From a virus, in the IMG/VR virus record IMGVR_UViG_3300025417_000028, positions 1-53,651 of that record: a stretch of DNA of 53,651 nt; one strand, written 5' to 3'. How positions within the stretch are numbered: the first letter of the stretch is position 1; each line of letters starts with the position of its first letter. A program made the position numbers and the translations under genes. Positions 30,529 through 38,078 of the stretch are shown piece by piece. The notes below the pieces were generated by a model. It made no database searches. It had not been told where the DNA came from and was given only the letters and a program-made list of their open reading frames with translations.

Positions 30529-30804
30529 TTATAATATCTGCTGAATGTTTGTCAGATAATTGTTACCATCGTATGTACAAGAAAGAGTTGCAACAATTGT
30601 TCCGTTTAAAGAATAGTCATATTGCAAAGGATTTCCATTACCATCATTTGTAATGGCTATATTATCAAACTCAGGAATTTGCCAAGTACCTGTCTGATAA
30701 GTTACTTGTGCAAATAGAGGAAGAGTGCTATCTACTTCAACAAACGAGTGATCTCTTGGTGCAGCTGTTTCATGAGCTGATAATGGAAGAAACGTGAAAG
30801 ACAT
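30529..30804 (-). CDS. Short fibre-module protein, 91 aa
   Basis: The N-terminal segment APRDHSFVEVDSTLPLFAQVTY has the same Phe-x-Glu/Val-x-x-(x)PLFA-x-V-x-Y pattern as the starts of the 164- and 1101-residue proteins. The rest is beta-rich. It is therefore a third, very short carrier of that module. A late box lies 7 nt upstream of the ATG. It sits 14 nt before the Cys-rich LamG gene and may be expressed with it. Confidence 0.6.
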   Translation of the reverse strand: MSFTFLPLSAHETAAPRDHSFVEVDSTLPLFAQVTYQTGTWQIPEFDNIAITNDGNGNPLQYDYSLNGTIVATLSCTYDGNNYLTNIQQIL

Positions 30805-30811
30805 ATAATCT

Positions 30812-30817
30812 TATTTA
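30812..30817 (-). promoter_or_regulatory. Late-type promoter box TAAATA
   Basis: CATAAATA, 7 nt before the ATG of the 91-residue gene. Confidence 0.5.
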
Positions 30818-31024
30818 TGCTTTCGGTACAGTAATAATAGTAAATCTGTATGGTGTTAAATTATGAAACGTATGACCTGGCTCCCCAAACATTTCTTTTT
30901 TTGCACTAACTATTAATTTCTTTTTGCTAAGCCTCTCAACCGCCTTTCGAAGTTCTTTTTCAGCTACTTCTTCGCTTGGACAGAAAGCCGACCAGCATTC
31001 TTTATTGTGATCGGGTGACGTCAT
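30815..31024 (-). CDS. Small hypothetical protein, 69 aa
   Basis: A 69-residue protein with a helix of alternating Lys and Glu (EVAEKELRKAVERLSKKK), then a beta part ending TIITVPKA. Two Cys near the N-terminus. The ATG is exactly 5 nt from a late box. It overlaps the late box of the downstream gene. No family recognised. Confidence 0.6.
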   Translation of the reverse strand: MTSPDHNKECWSAFCPSEEVAEKELRKAVERLSKKKLIVSAKKEMFGEPGHTFHNLTPYRFTIITVPKA

Positions 31025-31029
31025 GAAAG

Positions 31030-31035
31030 TATTTA
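31030..31035 (-). promoter_or_regulatory. Late-type promoter box TAAATA
   Basis: AAATAAATA with 5 nt to the ATG of the 69-residue gene. Confidence 0.6.
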
Positions 31036-31081
31036 TTTAAAAATACTTTATTAATAACCATAAAGACTTTTGATTGGTGTA

Positions 31082-31738
31082 TTATTTAACTATTAGAATA
31101 CCTAAGTCGTCCTTATACAAGATTTCGTCGTGAGTTATATGAAAAGACTCCCAAATTTCTAGTCTCTGTTCTAAAGTAAATTTTCGCAGATGAGATGTAA
31201 AACCTCCTAGTATTAGTTCTTTATAAAAAGAAGTTTTCAAAGGAAACTCTAAAGTTTCTTTGTATGAATGAGTTTCTCTACCTAGCTCTTTAAATGTATC
31301 TTCAATAGCTTTAATGCATAGAGGAGAATTACTCCATCTCTCTTCGCTTGATTCCCAAGAAGGTTTTGGAGCTTGAAGAATAACAATTGTTGAATGAGGA
31401 TACTTCTCAAGAACTTTCCATACATCTGGTATTAAATGAAACGATTGCTTGAAGAAAATAATATCAGGAGATGGTCCTCTGTAATTTTCAAAACCTGTAT
31501 TATAAAAATGTAAATCGCAAGCTGTTCTATAATCGTCATTATCCAAAGCTAAAAGTGTTTCACATTGAGATTTGAAACAGCAAGTAAATTCAGCTGTTCC
31601 ACAACCTACATCAAGGATAGTTTTTGCAGGTAACAATTCTAACGAATTTAACAAATGAATGACTTTGTTACCCCACTGATATTCTCTATTTGTTTGTTTA
31701 CAGAAATCTCTCCAGAGATTCCAGGTGGTGTTTTCCAT
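31082..31738 (-). CDS. Class I SAM-dependent methyltransferase, 218 aa
   Basis: A Rossmann-type methyltransferase: motif I TILDVGCGTAEFT (about residues 40-52), an acidic strand end LLALDNDDY (motif II), then DIIFFKQSFHLIPD (motif IV region) and TIVILQAPKPS (motif V). No target-recognition domain is visible, so it is more like a small-molecule or protein methyltransferase (UbiE/Methyltransf_11 type) than a DNA enzyme. A late box lies 5 nt from the ATG. It sits between the fibre cluster and a HiPIP-like gene; substrate unknown. Confidence 0.8.
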   Translation of the reverse strand: MENTTWNLWRDFCKQTNREYQWGNKVIHLLNSLELLPAKTILDVGCGTAEFTCCFKSQCETLLALDNDDYRTACDLHFYNTGFENYRGPSPDIIFFKQSFHLIPDVWKVLEKYPHSTIVILQAPKPSWESSEERWSNSPLCIKAIEDTFKELGRETHSYKETLEFPLKTSFYKELILGGFTSHLRKFTLEQRLEIWESFHITHDEILYKDDLGILIVK

Positions 31739-31743
31739 TCAAA

Positions 31744-31749
31744 TACTTA
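31744..31749 (-). promoter_or_regulatory. Late-type promoter box TAAGTA
   Basis: GATAAGTA with exactly 5 nt to the ATG of the methyltransferase. Confidence 0.6.
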
Positions 31750-31774
31750 TCAAAAAAACAGAGTTTTGAACGTA

Positions 31775-31975
31775 CTAGGCTTTGTGATGCGAGCGTTTGT
31801 ACCACTTGCACCAACCGTTTGGATCGATATAACCGTTCACTGCTGTGCACTTATTTGGCTCTCTCCACATAGTACAATGCTTACAAATTTGACCATCAAC
31901 AGGATGAGCTACATATTCAGCTTTAGCTTTACTATATTTCTTTTCTTCGTTTAGAAAAAACTGTTTGAAGTTCAC
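31775..31975 (-). CDS. HiPIP-like small iron-sulfur protein candidate, 66 aa
   Basis: Starts with GTG 8 nt after the stop of the nucleotidyltransferase gene. Four Cys in the order C-x2-C-x7-C and then GWC (ICKHCTMWREPNKC, then NGYIDPNGWCKWY) match high-potential iron-sulfur proteins, which have C-x2-C, a third Cys and a final Gly-Trp-Cys. HiPIPs carry a 4Fe-4S cluster and move electrons. A zinc-binding protein with the same spacing is also possible. The N-terminus MNFKQFFLNEEKKYSK looks like a phage capsid-targeting peptide, so the protein may be packaged with the DNA. Confidence 0.5.
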   Translation of the reverse strand: MNFKQFFLNEEKKYSKAKAEYVAHPVDGQICKHCTMWREPNKCTAVNGYIDPNGWCKWYKRSHHKA

Positions 31976-31983
31976 AGAGTTAA

Positions 31984-33036
31984 TTATATGCTGTAGCCAG
32001 GAAGCTCATGACCTACTACATCTTGTAGCTTATCTTTTACAAGATTGAAACCAGACATAATTGTTTGTTTGTCTTTGTTAGCTTTTTCTTCAGAAGCTTT
32101 ATCTCTCTTTGAGCTTCCAAGATTGATATCAACTTTCTCTTTGTAAAGAGAAAAGAACTTGTTTAAGAAAGCTTCTTTGTCTGGATATGCTTGAAGTGTA
32201 CCTTTACCAAACATATCGTTCTGTTCAAAACTTGTTACTAGACCGTGAAGTCCTTTTACAAGATGATCAATCGTAACCTCTTCTGCCTTGTTTGCGAGTA
32301 CACCAGGATTAGAAATTAATTCGTTGGAAGGCTTTGCTTCTTCTTTTTGATTTACAACTGCTTCATGCTTAAAGACATCAAGAATAAATGTCTTAATGTT
32401 TGTAGTAACTGTTTTTAGTTCGTAGATTCCTCTCGTAGAACCAAAAGGTAATCTACTATTGTCTTTGAGTTTATACTGAACTCCAGCATGCTGAATACTC
32501 ATATTGAGAAGTTCTCCAAGAACACTGAACATATTACCATACAAAAGACCTTTCAGTCCTTGCTGAGGAGTCGTTCTCCATTTGCCCCATTCAGCTAATG
32601 GTTCAGGATGAATGATTAAATCTACTTGTACGTAGTCGTTTTCTCCAATCTGAAAAAGAGGATGTCCAGGCTTATTTGCTACAATACCTTGTGGCTGTTT
32701 AGCTTTAATGAAATCATCTATAAGTTTCCACCAGGAAGTCTGCAATGAAGAAGACGTTTTATTATCTCCAGCTGGAACGGTAACTTGCAAATCCAAGTCT
32801 CCGTAAGTTTTGTCTGCTTTATCTTTTTCGTAGTGGGCTGTACTTCCAAGAGGAGCTCCCATCTTAATTGTCGAGATATTATTCTCTTTAGCAAACTGAT
32901 TAAATTGATCAATAAAATTTGATACCTTTGGAAGTACCGTTTTAACAACTTCGGGTGTGATGACCGTATTTTGAGTCAGAGGAGAATCATAACCTCCTTC
33001 TGACAGAACCTCATAGTACTTTTTAAAAGAAAACAT
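31984..33036 (-). CDS. Pol-beta-superfamily nucleotidyltransferase, possibly packaged
   Basis: A 350-residue protein with the nucleotidyltransferase signature: G-S at 64-65 (APLGSTAHYEKDK), then TYGDLDLQVTV with the two metal-binding Asp at 80 and 82, and the third Asp in NDYVQVDLIIHPEP at about 139. These are the catalytic residues that transfer a nucleotide to RNA, protein or small molecule. The N-terminus FSFKKYYEVLSEGG resembles T4 capsid-targeting peptides, with a possible prohead protease site LSE-G. If so, the enzyme is packaged and enters the host with the DNA. The rest is helical and not assigned. Late box 5 nt from the ATG. Confidence 0.65.
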   Translation of the reverse strand: MFSFKKYYEVLSEGGYDSPLTQNTVITPEVVKTVLPKVSNFIDQFNQFAKENNISTIKMGAPLGSTAHYEKDKADKTYGDLDLQVTVPAGDNKTSSSLQTSWWKLIDDFIKAKQPQGIVANKPGHPLFQIGENDYVQVDLIIHPEPLAEWGKWRTTPQQGLKGLLYGNMFSVLGELLNMSIQHAGVQYKLKDNSRLPFGSTRGIYELKTVTTNIKTFILDVFKHEAVVNQKEEAKPSNELISNPGVLANKAEEVTIDHLVKGLHGLVTSFEQNDMFGKGTLQAYPDKEAFLNKFFSLYKEKVDINLGSSKRDKASEEKANKDKQTIMSGFNLVKDKLQDVVGHELPGYSI

Positions 33037-33041
33037 AAAAG

Positions 33042-33047
33042 TATTTA
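33042..33047 (-). promoter_or_regulatory. Late-type promoter box TAAATA
   Basis: TTAAATA with exactly 5 nt to the ATG of the nucleotidyltransferase. Confidence 0.6.
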
Positions 33048-33085
33048 ATGCTCCTGGTGCTCAACACAAGAGCTAAGAAAAACTC

Positions 33086-33568
33086 TTAGTCAACCTTAAC
33101 GTCTATGTTTAAGACCTCCGGTTGTTTTACAGGGACTTTGACTCGCAATAAACCGTCCGTGTATGTTGATGAGATTTTTTTGATATCCGAGTGCTCGCTA
33201 AGTGTGAAGGACAATTGTCCCTTCCTCTTACTGATACCCTTACGGAGGAATTGAACAGTTTCATCAAACTCTTCTTCTTCCTTACTAACGTTAATGACGA
33301 GTTTATTCTCCTTCACGTTGACGTTAATATTCTCTTTACCTACACCTGCTAGTGCTACCTCAATGTGATAAACACGAGGAGTACCTTCAGGGTCTGTTTC
33401 TGCTACGATGTTGTAGGGATAAACTGCATTCGGAACATCGAATGCCTTATCTATATCCTTGAATACATCACTGAACCAACTGTCATTAAACAGGGCTGGT
33501 AGTTGGTGTAAACCAGTTCCTGTTGCAGGGATGAGCCTGCCTACTGTATATGTGTTGTTTGTTGTCAT
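33086..33568 (-). CDS. Small heat shock protein, Hsp20/alpha-crystallin family
   Basis: A 160-residue protein with a beta-sandwich alpha-crystallin domain (about residues 50-155): YNIVAETDPEG, VYHIEVALAGVGKENINVNV, KLVINVSKEEEE, a Arg/Lys-rich loop (FLRKGISKRKGQLSF) and LLRVKVPVK. The lengths and order are those of the IbpA class. Such phage genes are known from T4-like cyanophages. Hsp20 holds unfolding proteins; during infection it may help folding of virion proteins. It has a strong SD (AAGGAG, 8 nt from the ATG), unlike nearly all genes here, and more C/G-ending codons. Confidence 0.92.
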   Translation of the reverse strand: MTTNNTYTVGRLIPATGTGLHQLPALFNDSWFSDVFKDIDKAFDVPNAVYPYNIVAETDPEGTPRVYHIEVALAGVGKENINVNVKENKLVINVSKEEEEFDETVQFLRKGISKRKGQLSFTLSEHSDIKKISSTYTDGLLRVKVPVKQPEVLNIDVKVD

Positions 33569-33576
33569 ATTTTGTT

Positions 33577-33582
33577 CTCCTT
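33577..33582 (-). promoter_or_regulatory. Shine-Dalgarno of hsp20
   Basis: AAGGAG with 8-nt spacing to the ATG. It is one of the very few canonical SD sequences in the window. Confidence 0.75.
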
Positions 33583-33643
33583 ATTGTTAAGCGAGTTTGT
33601 TAATATGTTTTGCCTCGATCTCGGTTGAGCACCAGAGCAAATA

Positions 33644-33649
33644 TACTTA
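33644..33649 (-). promoter_or_regulatory. Late-type box TAAGTA upstream of hsp20
   Basis: GATAAGTATA about 75 nt before the hsp20 ATG; this would give a leader containing the SD. Confidence 0.4.
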
Positions 33650-33673
33650 TCCCACAGTTTATAAATTAGTCTA

Positions 33674-33706
33674 CAAAAAAAGCCTCAGAAGTTTCCCTCT
33701 GAGGCT
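33674..33706 (-). terminator. Rho-independent terminator
   Basis: Stem AGCCTCAGA/TCTGAGGCT with an 8-nt loop followed by a run of T on the minus strand. It ends the 72-residue gene before hsp20. Confidence 0.9.
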
Positions 33707-33726
33707 TGTGATTTTTTAGCAAAAGA

Positions 33727-33945
33727 TTACTTTGAATCTATGAAAGCATAAAGCTCTTCTGCTCTAGAAATAATGTCAGATGTCTTAGGAAACGTATCCT
33801 TAATAATCTGCTCATATTCTTCGATACTCAGGTTTGTATCTCCAATTCTCTTTTGATTAAGAGAATGAAACTTTCCCCAAGCATCGTTGTGTGCCATTTG
33901 AAGCACGTCGAGACGAATCTCGTAAGCGTTTTTGCTGTGTGTCAT
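33727..33945 (-). CDS. Conserved phage hypothetical protein, 72 aa
   Basis: A 72-residue helical protein: NAYEIRLDVLQMAHNDAWGKF, then EQIIKDTFPKTSDIISRAEELYAFID. Small proteins with a SKNxYEIRL start and a C-terminal DII.RAE.LY helix are common in T4-like phages; the function is unknown. A TAAATA box lies about 45 nt upstream. A terminator follows the stop codon, so it is likely a single-gene unit. Confidence 0.6.
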   Translation of the reverse strand: MTHSKNAYEIRLDVLQMAHNDAWGKFHSLNQKRIGDTNLSIEEYEQIIKDTFPKTSDIISRAEELYAFIDSK

Positions 33946-34016
33946 GTGTGTATAATGCGTAGTTTAAAGTACGCTGCTCCTTTCTTGTATTATTTAAATA
34001 GACATTTACGAAATGT

Positions 34017-34625
34017 CTACTCATTAAACTTTCCACTTTTAGTATAATTTTCAGCAGCCCATAACGGTTGCAAGTTAGTTATATGATTCATTAAATGTAA
34101 TTCGTGTTCTTTGAATGAACTAATAGGACGAATGTGATCTATATGCCAACCGTGTATACTATGGTTTTCCCAATTCATTCCTTCTGTCCAAAGAGATTCA
34201 ATGTGAGCTTTGGCTTCTTGAAATGAACACCCTAAAAGAGTTTGAGTCTCAAAAGTTTTATTTTTTCCTATTCGTTTAAAAGCGTTTAATACTGCTAATC
34301 TAAATTTATCTTGTATTTTAAATAACTGATCGGTTTTTAATCTATTTTGTCTATAGTTTCTTCTATAAACTCGTAAAATTTCTTTATTTTTTTCTCTATA
34401 TTCTTTTTGGTATAAACTAAGATTAGTTCTATTTTCTTTTCCGTATTGTTTTTGATACAAAAGGTTAGTTTCTTTATTCTTTTCTTTCCAACGTTTATAA
34501 CGTATTGCTGATAGCTCTTTAGCTCTCTGAGAGCTTCTATATTTTTTTTCTCTAGCTAACGCAACTTCTTTGTTTTTGTCCCTATAACTAGATAGTTTGT
34601 TTGAGATTTGATCAACGGTATTCAT
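34017..34625 (-). CDS. Free-standing HNH homing endonuclease
   Basis: A 202-residue protein. The first 115 residues are Lys/Arg/Glu-rich helices, a DNA-binding-like arm. The HNH core is HGWHIDHIRPISSF (about 150-163), then the final NLQPLWAAENYTKSGKF, with His-Asp-His first and the NLQ...N second motif. Such enzymes cut recipient alleles and spread themselves. It lies 32 nt downstream of nrdA, a usual target region in T4-like phages. The ATG is used rather than a TTG two codons earlier. Confidence 0.88.
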   Translation of the reverse strand: MNTVDQISNKLSSYRDKNKEVALAREKKYRSSQRAKELSAIRYKRWKEKNKETNLLYQKQYGKENRTNLSLYQKEYREKNKEILRVYRRNYRQNRLKTDQLFKIQDKFRLAVLNAFKRIGKNKTFETQTLLGCSFQEAKAHIESLWTEGMNWENHSIHGWHIDHIRPISSFKEHELHLMNHITNLQPLWAAENYTKSGKFNE

Positions 34626-34657
34626 AAGCAAAACTCTGATCCTGGGATACTTGAGTT

Positions 34658-36307
34658 TTAGGCTTCACAACTTGCACAACTTAAAATTGATCTTGCAAGT
34701 TCCTGAGCAGGATTAGAACTTCTCTGATAATATAGACTCTTAATTCCTTGCTCCCACGCAAAAATCATAAGCTCACTAACTTCCTTGGGTTTAGTTTCGT
34801 GTGGAATCATTACATTCAAAGACTGACCCTGATCGATGTACTTTTGACGACCAGCAGCTTGAATGATAATTTCCTTCTGGCTGATTTCTCCAAAGGTTTT
34901 GAAAACGTCTTTCTCTTCTTGGGCTAAAAAGTCGAGACGTTGTACGGAGCCACCCGATACAAGAATTGCCTTCCATGTATCATCATCGTCTTTTCCTTTC
35001 TCTTTAAGAAGTTTCTTGAGGTAAGGATTCTTATAAGTGAACTTGCCTTTTGCTAAGGCCTTAACGTAGTAGCAACTATTCTCAGGCTCAATGGATGGAG
35101 ATACTTGGCCAAGAATGAAAGCACTGGAAGTAGTTGGAGCCACTGCTAATGTAGTAGTGTTTCTACGTCCGTATCCTTCGAGCAACGGTGGTTCTCCAAA
35201 GATCTTAGCAAGTTCCTCAGAAGCCTTGTCAGCTCGTTCTCTGATAGTCTTCCAGATAGTTCCATTAAGCAACTTTGCTTGCATTGATTCAAAAGCAACC
35301 ATCTTAGATTGAAGAAGAGAATGCCATCCAAGTACACCTACACCAAGTGCTCTCTGGTTAATAGCGAACTTTCTAGGAGCTTCCATATATTTTGCTCCTT
35401 CTGTCTTATTAATAAATTCTGTCATTACTGCATCAAGAAAGTATACAAGTGTTTCAACTGCATCTGTGTCTTTCCACTCTTCCCAGCGTTCAAGGTTGAG
35501 AGAAGAGAGATCACAAACAAATGACTCATCTTCACTATTACTCAAGAAAATTTCTGAACAAAGATTGCTATTGTTAATCTTGAGACCTTTATCTTTATAA
35601 ACCTGAGGAGCTTGATTGTTAGCATTATCACTAAAGAAGAGATAAGGATAGCCAGACTCAAAACGCTTCTTGATAACTAGACCCCAGATCTTTCTCTTAT
35701 CCTTATCTCCTTCAATCATGGACTTCATCCACTCATCAGAAATACAGACACCAATTGATAGATCCTGAATATCGTTACCTTCAGAACGAATCTGAAGAAA
35801 TTCTTCAATATCAGGGTGATCGACAGGAAGATAGGCAGCAAAAGATCCACGACGAACATTACCTTGAGAGATGACATTCATCAGCTTATCAAACATCTCC
35901 ATAAAATGAACAGAGCCAGTTGATTCTCCACCAGATGAAATTGGAGTTCCTCTTCCACGAACTGCTCCAAAGTAAGCTGAAGTACCTCCTCCGTGCTTTG
36001 TCATTGTTCCTACTTCAGCGACCTTTGTAAGGATCGAATCCATGTTGTCTCCAACGTAGCTGCCAAAGCAAGAGATAGGAAGACCTCTTGTACGTCCAAA
36101 GTTACTCCACACTGGACTAGATAAACTATAAAAACCTTTATGAACATAGCTTTCAAACTTGTCAGCAAAGCCTTCAAGCTTTAGAAGCTTTTCAGCTGAG
36201 TCTGCAATGTCTCTGATACGTTGTTCGGCAGTTTCTCCTTCAAGAAGGTAACCACGTTCGAGGAACTTCCTCGAATCTTTATTAAGCCAATGGATGTGTT
36301 CGGTCAT
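34658..36307 (-). CDS. nrdA: Ribonucleoside-diphosphate reductase large subunit (class I)
   Basis: A 549-residue NrdA. Active-site residues are visible: C80 (ISCFGSYV), the N-x-C-x-E loop NNSNLCSEI with N248, C250 and E252, C265 (SFVCDLSSL), and the C-terminal redox pair in SCASCEA. It reduces ribonucleoside diphosphates to the deoxy form together with NrdB, supplying dNTPs for phage DNA. It is much shorter than E. coli NrdA (761 aa): the N-terminal ATP cone, the allosteric activity switch, is missing. That suggests no dATP feedback. The late-type box is 7 nt from the ATG. Confidence 0.95.
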   Translation of the reverse strand: MTEHIHWLNKDSRKFLERGYLLEGETAEQRIRDIADSAEKLLKLEGFADKFESYVHKGFYSLSSPVWSNFGRTRGLPISCFGSYVGDNMDSILTKVAEVGTMTKHGGGTSAYFGAVRGRGTPISSGGESTGSVHFMEMFDKLMNVISQGNVRRGSFAAYLPVDHPDIEEFLQIRSEGNDIQDLSIGVCISDEWMKSMIEGDKDKRKIWGLVIKKRFESGYPYLFFSDNANNQAPQVYKDKGLKINNSNLCSEIFLSNSEDESFVCDLSSLNLERWEEWKDTDAVETLVYFLDAVMTEFINKTEGAKYMEAPRKFAINQRALGVGVLGWHSLLQSKMVAFESMQAKLLNGTIWKTIRERADKASEELAKIFGEPPLLEGYGRRNTTTLAVAPTTSSAFILGQVSPSIEPENSCYYVKALAKGKFTYKNPYLKKLLKEKGKDDDDTWKAILVSGGSVQRLDFLAQEEKDVFKTFGEISQKEIIIQAAGRQKYIDQGQSLNVMIPHETKPKEVSELMIFAWEQGIKSLYYQRSSNPAQELARSILSCASCEA

Positions 36308-36314
36308 GTTGTGT

Positions 36315-36320
36315 TATTTA
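36315..36320 (-). promoter_or_regulatory. Late-type promoter box TAAATA
   Basis: AATAAATA, 7 nt before the nrdA ATG. Confidence 0.5.
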
Positions 36321-36339
36321 TTATAATTGAAATCTGTCT

Positions 36340-37056
36340 TTACTCAAGGATATTTCTTTGTTTTCTTTTAGCCCATGCTAGTTTCATTTTTTCTTTTGTT
36401 TCTTGGTTATGTTTTTTACCAAACATTCCATTGTTGGCTCCTTTACTTTTCTCTCTATGTTTTTGTCTAGTTTCTTCACTTATAGGGTTCAACTTATGGA
36501 CCTCTTTCATTTTTTCGGAATGAGTTTTTCTGTTTTCGTCTGTCCAATAAACAGCATTGCGTTGCTTTATTTGTTCTATTTGTTCTGCTGTATGCCATGT
36601 AGAGTATCTTTGTTTTCTGGTCGCATATGCTTTCTTATATACTTCTTTGTTCCTTGTCCTCTTTTCTCGATTTTGTTTTTCGATCGTTTCTTTGGTCTTT
36701 GGCTTTCTCATCTTTTGTTTTGTGGATTCTGATAGTTTATATCCACCTTTGTTTACAAAGTTTTTACCACCGTTGTGTTTATTAAAAAATCTTACGTTTT
36801 CTGCTGCATTTACTTTTAATAAAAACTTTGTTTCATACAATAGTGCTTCTTCTGGCGTTTCAAAGTGTTTTATTTTTATTATTTCAAAAGTGTGTAATCC
36901 ATTTTTTTGGATTAGTTCTTCAATGACTTTCGATGTAGTTTGATAACCTTTTTCTGTCATAAAATTGGAGGAATCAGCTTTTAAATTTATCTTACATCCT
37001 GCATAATATGTCTGACTAGGAATATATTTTATAATATAAAAATATGGTTTTTTCAT
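36340..37056 (-). CDS. GIY-YIG homing endonuclease with NUMOD3 motifs
   Basis: A 238-residue protein. The N-terminal domain has YFYIIKYIPSQTYYAGCKI, a GIY-YIG-like start (Y-x-I-I ... Y-Y-A-G), and helix FETPEEALLYETKFL with the catalytic-type Glu. NUMOD3-type DNA-binding repeats follow (KLSESTKQKMRKPK, ISEETRQKHREKSKG, then NNGMFGKKHNQETKEKM). This is the organisation of SegA/I-TevI-type homing enzymes. It sits between nrdB and nrdA and probably moves within this locus. A late box is 5 nt from the ATG, suggesting its own promoter. Confidence 0.88.
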   Translation of the reverse strand: MKKPYFYIIKYIPSQTYYAGCKINLKADSSNFMTEKGYQTTSKVIEELIQKNGLHTFEIIKIKHFETPEEALLYETKFLLKVNAAENVRFFNKHNGGKNFVNKGGYKLSESTKQKMRKPKTKETIEKQNREKRTRNKEVYKKAYATRKQRYSTWHTAEQIEQIKQRNAVYWTDENRKTHSEKMKEVHKLNPISEETRQKHREKSKGANNGMFGKKHNQETKEKMKLAWAKRKQRNILE

Positions 37057-37061
37057 ATCTT

Positions 37062-37067
37062 TATTTA
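37062..37067 (-). promoter_or_regulatory. Late-type promoter box TAAATA
   Basis: TATAAATA, a perfect T4-like late octamer, with 5 nt to the ATG of the GIY-YIG gene. Confidence 0.65.
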
Positions 37068-37098
37068 TACTACACGACCTATAGAATATAAGGAATCT

Positions 37099-38073
37099 TT
37101 AAAACAAATCGTCTTCAGAAAACGATTGGTTCTTTTTTGCGTACTCGACTGGCCTACTCGAAAAAAAGTCGGACATATTGTTTCCCCATAACTCTTCGGA
37201 AAACCACATTGTACTAGATAAAATTTGCTTATCAACTTCAAAAGCTGTTGGAAATCCAATTCCTTTGAGAGATTCATTGATTCTGTCTTTGATGAACTCT
37301 TTGAGAACTGGAGCTGACAAACCTTCTTCCTTTACTCCATTGACCATCCAGTCAACAATCTTGGCTTCGGACTTATAAGCTTCTTGAGCTTCGTGGAGAA
37401 TACGTTCTTCGAGCTCCTTATCAAAGAGTTCAGGGTACTCTTCTCTAATTGTATTGATGATCTTTGTTCCAACAATACCGTGAATATTCTCTTCGTTACG
37501 AGTATACTTTACTTGCTGATCCGTATCTTTAAGAACGTTCTTAAAGCGTGCAAACCAATTGATTACATAGAATTGACTAAAGAGCGAGACGTTTTCAACA
37601 AAGAGTGTAAAGAGAATGATAGCATAAAGGTACTGCTTCTTTGAATCTTTGTAGAACTTATGAGTATACTTACGGAGATACTTGACTCTACCTTCGATCC
37701 AATCAAGCTTGAGGTTTTCTTCAAAAATATCTTCCAATCCAAGGACAACAAGAAGCCTTTCGTAAGCATTGTTGTGAATAACCTCTGTGTTAGCCATTAC
37801 ATAACCAAGATCCTGAAAGCAAGGCTGAGGAAGGTTTTCACCAAGCTTTGCCCAGAATGTTTTAACTGCAATTTCAATCTGACCAATCGCAGAAAGAGTA
37901 CGAATGATGATCTCTCTTTCCTGTTCTGTTAGATTGACTTTGAATTGTTGAACATCAGACTTAAAAGAGAATTCTTTATCAGTCCAAAATCCATTGTGCA
38001 TGGCTTCAATGAACTCGTCTGTCCACTTGTAGTTGTTAGGTTTACGGCTAATTTGCTCTTCGAATATTTTCAT
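37099..38073 (-). CDS. nrdB: Ribonucleoside-diphosphate reductase small subunit
   Basis: A 324-residue NrdB. Diiron and radical residues are present: an E near residue 67 (QIEIAVKTFW, in place of the usual Asp), E97 and H100 with radical Tyr104 in TEVIHNNAYERLL, a Glu in LFVENVSLFSQ, and E-x-x-H in NEENIHGIVG. It makes the tyrosyl radical used by NrdA. The C-terminus SFSEDDLF is the likely tail that docks on NrdA. The ATG is preferred over a TTG eight codons upstream, which would overlap the 55-residue gene. Confidence 0.95.
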   Translation of the reverse strand: MKIFEEQISRKPNNYKWTDEFIEAMHNGFWTDKEFSFKSDVQQFKVNLTEQEREIIIRTLSAIGQIEIAVKTFWAKLGENLPQPCFQDLGYVMANTEVIHNNAYERLLVVLGLEDIFEENLKLDWIEGRVKYLRKYTHKFYKDSKKQYLYAIILFTLFVENVSLFSQFYVINWFARFKNVLKDTDQQVKYTRNEENIHGIVGTKIINTIREEYPELFDKELEERILHEAQEAYKSEAKIVDWMVNGVKEEGLSAPVLKEFIKDRINESLKGIGFPTAFEVDKQILSSTMWFSEELWGNNMSDFFSSRPVEYAKKNQSFSEDDLF

Positions 38074-38078
38074 AAAAT

